Shown here: positions 41,366-51,400 of the stretch, piece after piece | Layout of the letters: each line of letters starts with the position of its first letter | Numbering within the stretch: position 1 is the first letter of the stretch | The notes under the pieces: model-generated | Database searches by the model: none | What the model was told of the DNA's origin: nothing | Seen by the model: the letters and a program-made list of their open reading frames with translations, nothing else | Program-made: the position numbers and the translations under genes | DNA from: Gammaproteobacteria bacterium | Lineage (GTDB): Bacteria > Pseudomonadota > Gammaproteobacteria > Xanthomonadales > SZUA-36 | Assembly: GCA_024279945.1 (NCBI GenBank) | Contig: JAJRRA010000048.1 | Coordinates: 1-64,000, forward strand | Length of the DNA stretch: 64,000 bases | Direction of reading: 5' to 3'

Positions 41366-42706
41366 GTGCTGACCAAGAATATATTCTTCACCATGGGTAT
41401 TTTCGCCCTTATCCTCCTGCTCAGTTCCTGCGGTAAGGATGAAACGGTATATCACCCGGGCCTCCAGACCAGCCTGCCCGACTCCACTAGCCTGAATTTT
41501 CTCATCATCAGTTTCGACGCCTTGCGTGCTGATGCACTGGGCCTGTATGGTTATCCGCGCAACACGTCCCCCAACCTGGACCGTTTCGCGAAACAGGCAC
41601 TGGTGTTTGACAATGCGTACACCGCCTCGCCCACCACACCGACTTCATTCGCTGCTGCGTTCAGCGGCCAGTATCCCTTTCGTGTATTCATTGGCTGGAA
41701 GTTACTCCCAACGATTACGTTGGCCAGCGTGATGAAAGAATCCGGTTTTTATACTTTCGGGCTATTCAACAATGTCCAGCTTGCGCCTGAACGGAATTTT
41801 GGCCAGGGCTTTGACTCCTACAATGTCCCTACCTGGAAAGATGAGCAGATTCTGGAAGAAGCGAAACGACTCTTGAGTGATGCTGCAGACCGGCGTTTTT
41901 TTGGCTGGATTCACTTTATTTCTCCCCATACACCGTATGAGTACCGTGAAATGTCGGCGCAACTGGCAGGTCCGCGAACCGAAGGCCGGTACGCGAAAAC
42001 AACCCGCGGAAGGTTTGACGTGGAGTCAGACGAAGAACTCAAGCGGGTGCGCGACCTGTATGACGGTGAAGTCTATTTTGCCGATGACTTGTTCCGCCAG
42101 TTGATGGAACATCTGGAGTCACTGGGTTTAAGCGACAACACCGTGATCATCGTGACTGCGGACCATGGCGAGGAGTTTATGGAACACCAGCAGTTGCAGC
42201 ACAATGCGGTGTATCAGGAACTTATTCATATCCCACTGATCATCAGCCACCCCGGCCTGAAGGAAGGCGTCCGGACCGACGCGCGATACCTCAACGTGGA
42301 CCTGATGCCCACTGTTGCCGCCATGGCGGGCATCGAATTGCCGGACAACATTGACGGCATCAATCTTTTCAAGCCCTTCGACAGCAACCGCTTTCGCCTG
42401 TCGGCCAGCATGACGAACAACAAGCGCTACGAAATTTCCAACGAACAGGCAGCAAAAAAATTCATTCTCGGGTGCACGCCTGAATTTCGTGAGGAATTGT
42501 ATGAACTCGGTACCGATCCGGGTGAGAAAAACAACCTGATCCTTGATCAGCCGGACGAGGCCGGAAGGCTTTTTGCGGCAATGGAGTCCATCGCCCTGGG
42601 TGATCCATGCACGACCATCATCAATGCCAATCGTGGCCGGAAACCGAAGAATCTCCTGAGTCCGGAGCAAATTGAGAAACTCAAATCCCTCGGCTATATC
42701 CAGTGA
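41366..42706 (+). CDS. Sulfatase-fold lipoprotein
   Basis: This 446-residue protein has a lipobox LLLSSCGK, so the mature protein is a lipoprotein. The sulfatase fold is clear: FLIISFDALRADALGLYGYPRNTSPNLDRFAKQA, IVTADHGEEFMEHQ, IPLIISHPG. At the nucleophile site it reads SPTTPTSFAAAFSG, again without Cys or the x-Arg, so it is probably not a formylglycine sulfatase but a related hydrolase or transferase. The start is uncertain: GTG at 41366 gives a lysine before the hydrophobic core; ATG at 41393 is possible; the frame opens at 41237. It overlaps the next gene by GTGA. Confidence 0.82.
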   Translation: MLTKNIFFTMGIFALILLLSSCGKDETVYHPGLQTSLPDSTSLNFLIISFDALRADALGLYGYPRNTSPNLDRFAKQALVFDNAYTASPTTPTSFAAAFSGQYPFRVFIGWKLLPTITLASVMKESGFYTFGLFNNVQLAPERNFGQGFDSYNVPTWKDEQILEEAKRLLSDAADRRFFGWIHFISPHTPYEYREMSAQLAGPRTEGRYAKTTRGRFDVESDEELKRVRDLYDGEVYFADDLFRQLMEHLESLGLSDNTVIIVTADHGEEFMEHQQLQHNAVYQELIHIPLIISHPGLKEGVRTDARYLNVDLMPTVAAMAGIELPDNIDGINLFKPFDSNRFRLSASMTNNKRYEISNEQAAKKFILGCTPEFREELYELGTDPGEKNNLILDQPDEAGRLFAAMESIALGDPCTTIINANRGRKPKNLLSPEQIEKLKSLGYIQ

Positions 42707-44616
42707 ACAACAGTCGATCCGGCAGAAGAAGAATCGCGTTCATGCTTCTTGGTGCCTTGCTGCTGACTGCCTGCGGGGAGCCACCCCGCGTGGATCAGCG
42801 CCTGATCATTCTCGGCTTTGACGGTATGGACCCTGTACTGGTGCAGCAATGGATGGACGATGGTTCCCTGCCGAACTTTCAGAAACTGGCGACAAGGGGG
42901 GAATTCCAACCCTTGGCAACCAGCAACCCTCCCCAGTCCCCCGTAGCCTGGTCGAATTTTGCGACCGGTACCGGCCCCGGCAAGCACGGCATTTATGACT
43001 TCCTGCGCCGTGATCCTGAAACCCTGTTGCCGGCATTTTCAATATCAAAATCCATTCCGCCACAGCAGTTTCTTTCCCTGTTTGGCATGGAACTGCCACT
43101 GGACAGTGGCGAAATCATCAACCGCCGAATTGGTACCCCGTTCTGGAGCGCCATCGAAGAACAGGGGGGACGTTCCACGGTTCTGCGGGTACCGGTCACC
43201 TTCCCGCCCGACCCGATTCACCGCATGCTGGCCGGCATGGGTGTACCCGACCTGATCGGCACTCAGGGAACCTATACCATTTACTCCACCCGGCCAATCG
43301 CAGGATCGGAAACCAGCAGTTCGCGCTCCGTGCGCCTGCGGCCGAACCGTGAGGGACATATCAAGACCTTCCTGGTGGGCCCCGCACATCCTCTGAGACC
43401 GCAGGCCCCGGCCCTGAATACTGAAATGCTGCTTGACCCGCAAGGAGAGAAAGTCCGTATCCGCCTTGGGGACTCTGATGTTCAACTGGCGGCAGGCGAA
43501 TGGTCTGACTGGGTGAGTGTGAGCTTCAAATATTTTGGCCCGGCGTCTGTAAAAGGCATAGTCCGGCTCTACCTGCTCCAGGCCTATCCCCAGGTTCAGC
43601 TCTATGTATCACCCATCCAGATCGACCCCCGCAATCCGGTGGTTCCGCTGTCTTCACCACCGGATTACGCCAGCGAAATGGCGCAACGCTTCGGCCTCTA
43701 TCACACCATAGGTATGCCGGAGGAAACCTGGTCGCTCAACGAGGGCCACCTGACTGATCATGCCTTCCTGGAAATGGAACGCACCATCCTGCACGAGCGG
43801 GAAAATATGTTTTATGACGCGCTCGACCAGCACGACAGCAATGTGGTGATCAGCATATTCGTCCAGACCGACCGGATCGCCCACATGTTTTACCGTGGCA
43901 TTGATCCACAACACCCGCTGTATGAAGAAACGGATGACGAGGCGCGCCAGGCCATTCACTGGATTTACACCGAAGCTGACCGGGTGCTGGGCGAAACCCT
44001 GAATCGGATGGGGGCAGATGACCGGCTGATCGTACTCAGCGACCACGGTTTTGCACCGTTCAGGCGGGCGGTCAATCTCAATCGCTGGCTGCTTGACGAG
44101 GGACTGCTGGTGCTGGAGAAAGGCCAAAAGGAATCACCCATCGGCTTTGCCCGGGTGAACTGGGCACAGACCCGGGCCTATGCACTGGGGCTGAACAGTG
44201 TGTTCATCAACCGGCGCGGCCGCGAGGCTCAGGGGATTGTCACTGAAGATGAAGCCGGTGAAATCAAACAACAGATAATTTCCAGCCTGCCCGGCCTGTT
44301 GGATCCGGACAGTGGTTTGCCTATGGTCAGGGAGGTATTTGATGGTGCTGTCCTCTACCCAGGCAACGGCAATCAGGATGCACCGGACCTGGTCATTGGC
44401 TACGAGCCAGGCTTCAGGGCTTCCTGGCAAACCACGCTGGGCGGTGTGCCGAACTCACTGGCGGACGATAACAAAAAGAAATGGAGCGGGGATCACTGCA
44501 TCACCCCGGAGGCGGTTCCCGGCGTGGTGTTTACTTCCTTCAAGCCGGTAATTCCGCTGGATTCCTTGCAGGACGTTGCACATTATGCCAAACAATACTG
44601 GAAGGTATCACCATGA
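42703..44616 (+). CDS. Type I phosphodiesterase/AP-superfamily lipoprotein
   Basis: This 637-residue protein has a signal with lipobox LLLTACGE (Cys at about residue 24). LIILGFDGMDPVLVQQWMDDGSLPNFQKLA is the metal-binding start of the phosphodiesterase/nucleotide pyrophosphatase family, SPVAWSNFATG carries the nucleophile region, and IVLSDHGFAPFRRAVNLNRWL carries the second metal pair. It probably hydrolyses or transfers a phosphodiester or sulfo group on an exported glycan or lipid. The start is GTG overlapping the previous stop; the next gene follows through a short overlapping mini-frame. Confidence 0.87.
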   Translation: MNNSRSGRRRIAFMLLGALLLTACGEPPRVDQRLIILGFDGMDPVLVQQWMDDGSLPNFQKLATRGEFQPLATSNPPQSPVAWSNFATGTGPGKHGIYDFLRRDPETLLPAFSISKSIPPQQFLSLFGMELPLDSGEIINRRIGTPFWSAIEEQGGRSTVLRVPVTFPPDPIHRMLAGMGVPDLIGTQGTYTIYSTRPIAGSETSSSRSVRLRPNREGHIKTFLVGPAHPLRPQAPALNTEMLLDPQGEKVRIRLGDSDVQLAAGEWSDWVSVSFKYFGPASVKGIVRLYLLQAYPQVQLYVSPIQIDPRNPVVPLSSPPDYASEMAQRFGLYHTIGMPEETWSLNEGHLTDHAFLEMERTILHERENMFYDALDQHDSNVVISIFVQTDRIAHMFYRGIDPQHPLYEETDDEARQAIHWIYTEADRVLGETLNRMGADDRLIVLSDHGFAPFRRAVNLNRWLLDEGLLVLEKGQKESPIGFARVNWAQTRAYALGLNSVFINRRGREAQGIVTEDEAGEIKQQIISSLPGLLDPDSGLPMVREVFDGAVLYPGNGNQDAPDLVIGYEPGFRASWQTTLGGVPNSLADDNKKKWSGDHCITPEAVPGVVFTSFKPVIPLDSLQDVAHYAKQYWKVSP

Positions 44617-44638
44617 GCGAAAAACCGGCAGTAGAGCC

Positions 44639-45781
44639 ATGCCAGACAAGCGGATGAAGACCGGAAAAAGTGGTGTCCGTGTTCCAACCGGCCTGCATTT
44701 TCAGTCACGATTCTTCGCCGCCACCCAGTCCATTTGGAGGCGACTGGCCGAACTGGAATCCAGTGCGGTTCGCGACGAAATGAATCAACGCAGCATAGAC
44801 CGCCCGGTGTACGTCACCAGCCTGCCCCGCTCCGGAACCACCATCCTCACCGAGATGCTGGAGCGGCATCCGGACCTGACCTGCCACCATTACAGTGATT
44901 TTCCCAACGTGTGGACACCCTACTGGCGCAATTACCTGCTGCAAAAAACCCGCAGACACACACCAAAAATGGTGGAAAGAGCCCACAAGGATCGAATCCT
45001 GGTCAGTAACGAGAGCCCGGAAGCTGTGGAAGAAGTGTTATGGATGAATTTCTTCCCATCAGTGCATGACGCCCGCCAGAATAATGTTCTGGATGGAACC
45101 ATGCGAAAGGACGAATTTGATCTTTTCTACCGCGAGCATATCCTGAAGCTGCTTGCTATCCGCGACTCAAAACGGTACCTGGCCAAGGGTAACTACAATG
45201 TTTCCCGCATCCGCTACATTCTTTCCCTGTTTCCGGACGCAAAATTTCTCATTCCCATCCGTCACCCGGTACACCACATCGCCTCCCTGGTAAAACAGCA
45301 AGCCCTGTTTACGCTTGCCAGCCAGGAAGACCCGAGAGTACCGCTGCAACTGGCCCTGTCCGGTCATTTTGAATTCGGACCAGAGCGGACTCATGTCAAC
45401 CTGGGTCGGCCACAAGCCAGCCAGGCCATCAGCAAGGCCTGGACGCAAGGGCGCGAGGTGGAAGGCTGGGCGCGATACTGGGCAATGACCTACCAGCATA
45501 TCCTCGATCAGCTACAGCAGTTTTCGGAAGTACGCGATGCCTGCCTGTTGTTTCGCTATGAAGATTATTGTGCCCATTCTGCAGCGGTCATTGACACCAT
45601 TCTGGATCACTGTGGGTTGCCACCTGACGGGTTCAATTCGATCCGCTCGGAATACGCTGAGCGACTCACGCTGCCCCGTTACTACCAGCCTGACTTCAGC
45701 CCGGATGAACTGAAGCAAATCTCCATTCACTGCGAACCGGTCTACGAAGCCCTGTCCCAATGCTGCCTGCCTGCGGAATAA
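44639..45781 (+). CDS. Sulfotransferase family protein
   Basis: This 380-residue PAPS-dependent sulfotransferase has a 5'-phosphosulfate loop YVTSLPRSGTTILTEML near residue 62, then FLIPIRHPVHHIASLVKQQ (3'-phosphate binding motif) and RYEDYCAHSAAVIDTILDHCGL at the C-terminal side. It would add sulfate to a glycan, lipid or small molecule. It is the last gene of a plus-strand run with two alkaline-phosphatase-superfamily lipoproteins. Starts at 44639 and 44654 are both possible; between 44613 and 44657 a 14-codon frame overlaps the neighbours at both ends. Confidence 0.88.
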   Translation: MPDKRMKTGKSGVRVPTGLHFQSRFFAATQSIWRRLAELESSAVRDEMNQRSIDRPVYVTSLPRSGTTILTEMLERHPDLTCHHYSDFPNVWTPYWRNYLLQKTRRHTPKMVERAHKDRILVSNESPEAVEEVLWMNFFPSVHDARQNNVLDGTMRKDEFDLFYREHILKLLAIRDSKRYLAKGNYNVSRIRYILSLFPDAKFLIPIRHPVHHIASLVKQQALFTLASQEDPRVPLQLALSGHFEFGPERTHVNLGRPQASQAISKAWTQGREVEGWARYWAMTYQHILDQLQQFSEVRDACLLFRYEDYCAHSAAVIDTILDHCGLPPDGFNSIRSEYAERLTLPRYYQPDFSPDELKQISIHCEPVYEALSQCCLPAE

Positions 45782-45910
45782 CCCACCCCTGGTACAATTC
45801 GACAAACGGAACAAACTGACAGACCAGTGGCCCTTCTGCACATTCGAGATCAGTGCTATCTTATCTACCAAGGGTTTTGTTTCGTTTAGTATAGCTTCAA
45901 GGATGAAGTT

Positions 45911-46465
45911 GTGGTCTGTCAGAAGGGGTTCTGTTTCAAGCACAGGTTGGTGCAGTCGCACCTCTCCGCCAATGGGTTCACCATTGTCGAATTTGTTATC
46001 GCGCTCCTGATCGGTGCAATCACCCTGACACTCGCCCTACCCTCACTACTGGCTCTATCTGCCAGCAATCAGGTGATTGCAGCCAACAATTCGATCATTT
46101 CGGGTCTCAACATGGCACGGAATCAGGCGATTATGAGTGGCGATGATATAACCATATGCCCAAGCAATGATGGCGCCTCCTGCCTCGACAGAAGCTGGGA
46201 TAAGGGCTGGATCGTATTCAATGACAAGGACAGCGACTCGGTTGCCGATGCGGCTGAGATTCTTCGTGTGATTGACATCGATGGCAAAATTGCCAGTAGC
46301 GGATATGGACAACAAATTGTATTCCGTTCCAACGGAACCACCACGATGGGCTCCAGCGCAATCATCACCAACTGTTACTCCAATAGCGGGATAAGCGCTA
46401 AGTGCCTGGATATCAATGTCAACCGTTTCGGCATGATCGAATCTACTACTTCAACAGTGCTGTAA
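45911..46465 (+). CDS. fimU: Minor pseudopilin FimU/FimT (GspH family)
   Basis: This 184-residue protein has a prepilin site NG|FTIVEFVIALLIGAITLTLALPSLL with a 22-residue leader, then a GspH/FimT domain with the pattern NSIISGLNMARNQAIMSGDDITICPSNDGASC and KGWIVFNDKD. It is first in the minor pilin operon, the same order as fimU in Pseudomonas. Minor pilins prime pilus assembly and carry PilY1 to the tip. The start codon is GTG; no better start lies inside. Confidence 0.9.
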   Translation: MVCQKGFCFKHRLVQSHLSANGFTIVEFVIALLIGAITLTLALPSLLALSASNQVIAANNSIISGLNMARNQAIMSGDDITICPSNDGASCLDRSWDKGWIVFNDKDSDSVADAAEILRVIDIDGKIASSGYGQQIVFRSNGTTTMGSSAIITNCYSNSGISAKCLDINVNRFGMIESTTSTVL

Positions 46466-46476
46466 GTGCCCGGCCT

Positions 46477-46986
46477 ATGAAAAATCTTCAACATCAGACC
46501 GGCATCACACTGATCGAAATTCTTATCGCCATACTGATATTCAGCGTAGGTCTGGCGATACTGGCCGGACTGGCTCTTTCCTGCCTGCGTAGCACGGCCG
46601 ATGCCCATTTCACAACGCAGGCAACCATTATTGCTGACGAACTGTCGGAAATGATGCGGGCCAATCTGTCCGCCTATGAGAGCAACAGCTTCGTTAGCAC
46701 ACCCGCCACGATTCAGAAAGCCTGCTCACCTAGCACAATCTGCACCTCTGGTGAACAGGCCAGACACGATTCAGACAAATGGCGCTGGCATACGGCGCGG
46801 GCACTACCGGACGGAATCGCGGTGATGTGCATGGATTCTACTCCAGCCGATGGACAACCCGGAGCCATTGCCTGCGATGGATCCGGCTTGAATACAATCA
46901 AATTGTTTTGGAAAGACAGCCGCAATGAAGATGTGCTGCTCAACGGAGAAACTTATCATCGTTACGTCGTCGCCATCGTCCCCTGA
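46477..46986 (+). CDS. pilV: Minor pilin PilV
   Basis: This 169-residue protein has a short leader MKNLQHQTG cut before ITLIEILIAILIFSVGLAILAGLAL. Residues 55-170 fit the PilV family (AIIADELSEMMRANLSAYES..., C-terminal YRRYVV-like end). Four cysteines may form disulfides in the periplasm. It begins 11 bases after fimU. Note the mature position 1 is Ile rather than Phe, a tolerated variation in minor pilins. Confidence 0.88.
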   Translation: MKNLQHQTGITLIEILIAILIFSVGLAILAGLALSCLRSTADAHFTTQATIIADELSEMMRANLSAYESNSFVSTPATIQKACSPSTICTSGEQARHDSDKWRWHTARALPDGIAVMCMDSTPADGQPGAIACDGSGLNTIKLFWKDSRNEDVLLNGETYHRYVVAIVP

Positions 46987-47011
46987 AAGGAGAGCAGGCC
47001 TGTCCTTAAAG

Positions 47012-47833
47012 ATGCTCAATAGTGGATTCACGCTGACCGAACTTCTGATTGCTTCCGTTCTTGGTGTGATTCTCCTTATGGCTATTACGATGGTCTTTGC
47101 AGGTGCAAAACACGGCTACCTGTTGCAGAACGGACTCTCTCGTATACAGGAGGATGGCCGAGTCGGGATATCTCTGATTGCGGAACAAGTACGTAAGGCT
47201 GGTTTTCGCAAACCTGTCTGGAATGTGCCCCTGATCGGCTATTCGCCGTTGACAAACGCCTCAGTCAACGGCGCCAACGATGCCAATGACACCCTGCAAC
47301 TTATGTACCTTGATGACCGTAACTGCTCCGGAGTACTCAACGCAGCCATTGATCCGGAAACCACCGAGCCCAAGGCAGACTACAAACGGGTCACTTTTTC
47401 AGTCGATAGCGCCGAAAACCTGAAGCTGAGCTGTGAGTTCGGTTCAGACCCGCGCAACCTTCAGTTACAGGTCTCCAGCGAAACCATCATTGACGATGTG
47501 GAAAGTTTCCAGGTGCTGTACGGCATCGATACCGATTTCCCCCCGGACTTCAGCATCAATGGCTGGACAACAGCAGACACCATCACCCCAAAGGTTTCTG
47601 TGTGCCTGCAGAGCCAGTACCTGTGCGAAGCAGACGGACTGTTGAACAAAATGCAATCCGGCATCCCACTCGCGGTGAAGATCGGCATCCTGGTGGCAAG
47701 CCCTGATAATACCGGTTCCGATACCGACAAGCAGCCAATCAACCTGCTTGATATTTTCATCGCTGCCCGAAATGACAACAAGTTGCGAAAACCATTTACA
47801 GCAACCATTTCATTAAGAAACCTGACCTTATGA
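47012..47833 (+). CDS. pilW: Minor pilin PilW
   Basis: This 273-residue protein has a prepilin start SG|FTLTELLIASVLGVILLMAITMVF, then GYLLQNGLSRIQEDGRVGISLIAEQVRKAGFR, the standard PilW segment, and a long head domain with paired cysteines. ATG at 47012 has no close ribosome site; AAGGAG at about 46985 would serve a CTG near 47000 better, so the leader may be four residues longer. It ends in ATGA overlap with pilX. Confidence 0.88.
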   Translation: MLNSGFTLTELLIASVLGVILLMAITMVFAGAKHGYLLQNGLSRIQEDGRVGISLIAEQVRKAGFRKPVWNVPLIGYSPLTNASVNGANDANDTLQLMYLDDRNCSGVLNAAIDPETTEPKADYKRVTFSVDSAENLKLSCEFGSDPRNLQLQVSSETIIDDVESFQVLYGIDTDFPPDFSINGWTTADTITPKVSVCLQSQYLCEADGLLNKMQSGIPLAVKIGILVASPDNTGSDTDKQPINLLDIFIAARNDNKLRKPFTATISLRNLTL

Positions 47834-48426
47834 GCCATACTCAGCGTTCCCGCAAATGGTATGTATCGACAAAGCTGACACGGCCGGCACATCAACGCGG
47901 TGCGGCTTTGCTCATCGGCCTGGTCCTGATTGTGGTGCTCATATTGCTGAGTCTCTCCTACACCCAAAGTGCAATTATTCAGCAACGCCTGGCAGGAAAC
48001 TACAAAGATATCAGCCTTGCGTTTCAGTCCTCGGAAGCAGGTGCACGTTGGGGTTCCGCCTGGCTGCAAAGCCTGGGCGGAGGTACGCTTAGCCGCCCGT
48101 TCCCATGCCAGTCTAACTGCGACAACACCTCCAGGGTATGGCTCGTGGGCCAATACCCCAGTCATCCCGAACCCGGGGACACATTCTGGGCTTCAGCACG
48201 TATTTACGGTGTTGATCCTGCGGATGACATCAACTTGGGGCAACACGTTCCCCTGGTGAGCAGTCAACCAAGATTTATTATGGAAGAACAGTATTTCCGC
48301 CGCGATGACCTGGCTGGTGATCCACAGATTGGTGTGGCCTACTTTCGCGTGGGAAGCCTGGGGAATGGACGCCGTCAAAACAGTGACTCTATTGTGCGAA
48401 CCGTGGTAGCCAAGAGATTCGAATAA
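47830..48426 (+). CDS. pilX: Minor pilin PilX
   Basis: This 198-residue protein has a longer basic leader and RG|AALLIGLVLIVVLILLSLSYTQSAIIQQRLAGNYKD, the PilX N-terminal motif in which mature position 5 is not Glu. FQSSEAGARWGSAWL follows as in the family. It lies between pilW and pilY1 as expected and forms part of the priming complex that presents PilY1. Confidence 0.88.
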   Translation: MSHTQRSRKWYVSTKLTRPAHQRGAALLIGLVLIVVLILLSLSYTQSAIIQQRLAGNYKDISLAFQSSEAGARWGSAWLQSLGGGTLSRPFPCQSNCDNTSRVWLVGQYPSHPEPGDTFWASARIYGVDPADDINLGQHVPLVSSQPRFIMEEQYFRRDDLAGDPQIGVAYFRVGSLGNGRRQNSDSIVRTVVAKRFE

Positions 48427-48463
48427 ACCACTGACCTGACACAAACAGGCAGGGAGTTCAAGG

Positions 48464-51400
48464 ATGAACCAAGCAGACAAAGTTTCTAAAAACGCTGGAA
48501 TAGCTATCCTGACACTGATCCTTGGCCTGGGCTCGCCGGGTTTCTCCCCAGCCTCTCTTTTACTCCCGAATGTGCCCCTGTTTGTCAACATCAGTACAAC
48601 GCCGAATATTTTCCTGCAAATGGACGATTCAGGTTCCATGGACTGGGATATTTTGACTCCAACCCATTTCACAACGTGCCGCTACAACTACAAAAAGTAC
48701 TGCAGCATGGTTGAAAAATCCGGTGAATTCTATGACTGGACCGGCAAGTGGGATAGCTGGGGCCGCAGGATATTTCGAAATTTTGAATACCTGGAAACGT
48801 CGTGGGACGACGCCTATAACACGCACTGCTACAACAGCAGTCTCGATACGATTGAACTGTGTGGCAACCGGACAGGTGATGCTCCCTGGGACTGGCGCAT
48901 CAGAAGCAGTTCTCTGAATGTTCTGTACTTCAACCCGAACATCGACTACCTGCCCTGGCCTGGGTACAGCAACGCCAATTTCAATTCAGCACGCTCTTAC
49001 CCCGACCCGGCACAATACGGCTACAGCGACACGGATAATCTCGATGGTTTCGTCTACTACTACTGGATAGACGACATGGGCTTCAGTGGACCCCTGCCCG
49101 ATCGAACAAACCCAAGCATCGGAGCCAATAACATTGTCGATGAATGGGACAGCAACATCAAAGTAACCGTCACCTCCTCCACCTATAGTTGCAGCCTGTA
49201 TAAATACAGTCCGGATCAAGGCGGTCTCAATCCAAGCGTGCAGTCGCTCGCAACTTCAGATCCTCTGTGCCAGGCTGCAGTGGGCATTAACACCTCGCTG
49301 GCTGTATTCCAGCAAAACATTGCCAACTGGTTCCAGTATTACCGGCGCCGCAATATGGTAACCCGCGCAGCCGTATCAAACGTTATTACGGATCTGCCTG
49401 CATTTCGTTACGGCTTCAGCATGATCAATGACTACAATCTGTTCGTGGAGATGCCGCCTGCTTCGGTCAATGATTACCGGGCTCACAACGCTGACCTGAT
49501 CAGACAATACCTTGAGTATCCCCAGGTGATACATGGCACGCCGCTACGCAGGGGGCTGGAACGGGTTGGTCGCTACTATGACGGCCGCTTGAGCGGCAAA
49601 GCCGACCCAATCATCAGTGCCTGTCAGAAGAATTTTACAATATTGTTTACCGATGGTTACTGGAACGGAAGTTCGCCGTATATCGTACAGTCCGATGTTG
49701 ACGGTGATAATGGAGTCATATTCAAAAACAGCTATTGGGAAACACGAATTCTGCTCGCTGATGTCGCAAAGTACTATCATGACATCGACTTGTCCAGCCT
49801 GCCGGATCTCGTTCCTACCGACCAGTTTGACGCGGCCAATCAACAACATATGGTCACTTTTACCATCGGTTTCGGCGTCACCGGGTCCCTCTATGACGTT
49901 GATGGCGATGGCTGGCCGGATAATCTGAATAACGGATCCAAATGGTATTTGGCCGGAGCCAACGACAATGAACGTCGCGTTGATGATCTGTGGCATGCTG
50001 CCTGGCACAGTCGTGGCAAATTCATTTCCGCTGAACGCCCCGAGGAACTTATCAGCAGTTTGAGGGATGCCATTCTCGGTATCAGTAAACGTGTCGGTGG
50101 TGCGGCATCCGGCGCCACAAATGGCGGCTCAATCTCCGGTAAATCCAAGGTCTTCCAGGCCAAGTTCGACGCATTTGACTGGCACGGATCACTGCTGGCT
50201 ATCAATGTAAGTTCAAGCACCGGCAAACTGGATACGATTGCCTGGGAAGCCGGTACAGTCCTGGATAGCTATTCCAACAACTGGTTCATTACAAGCCGAA
50301 AAGTCTATACCTTCGATCCGGTAAACCACTCCGGCAAAAGTTTCACCTGGGCCGGTTTGAACCAAAATCAGAAGGATCTGATGAGTATCAATCCAAATAC
50401 CGGCAGTGCGGACAGCCAGGGTGAGGCCCGCGTAAACTTTATCCGGGGTTCAAATGCTGGTGAAGGGCTTAGCTTCAGGAGCCGCCAGCACCGCCTGGGT
50501 GACATCGCAAATTCTGATCCGGAGTTTGTTGGTGCTCCACCATTTTTCTATCCATTTGGCGCTTACCAGGCCTTTGCCACGAGCAACCAGAACCGGCCAG
50601 CAGTTGTTTATGTCGGCGCCAATGACGGCATGCTTCATGCCTTCCGTGAATCGGACGGCAGCGAACTTTTTGCCTTTGTTCCAAACAAAATCATCCATAA
50701 ACTGCCGGCATTAACCGCCACCAGCTACCGTCACGATTATTATGTTGACGGTTCTCCGGTCTATGGTGACATTCAGTCTGGCACATCCTGGAAGTCCGTA
50801 TTGATCGGATCTCTGCGTTCTGGCGGGCACGGTTTGTATGCCCTGGATATTACCGATCCAACCACCTTCGGCACGTCAAATATCATGTGGGAATTTACCG
50901 ACCAGGATGATGCTGATCTGGGTTATGTGTTCGGCACACCGCAAATTCGAAAAATGGCTAATGGGAAATGGGCCGCTGTTTTCACCTCTGGATACAACAA
51001 TACGGAAGCCGACGGCAACCCCTCAGTAACGGGTTCTCAGTACGTTTACATACTGTTTATCGAAGACGGCCTGGACGGATGGTCTGCCAACGATTTCGTC
51101 AAAATCCCCGTTTCTGGCGCTGATGGCATGTCAGCACCCGCAGTCACCGATGCTGACGGTGATCATGTAGCGGACTTCATTTATGTCGGAGACCTAAACG
51201 GCAACATGTGGAAAATTGACGTGACATCGTCCTATCCAGCCGACTGGGGGCTGGCATTCAATGGACAGCCGTTGTTTGTAGCAAAAAATGCGGCAGGTGT
51301 GCGCCAGCCGATCACCAACCGCCCGGCCATCATGCGCCATCCCCTGTCGATCCGCGAAGGGGTCCTGGTTCTGTTTGGAACCGGTAAATACCTGGAAATC

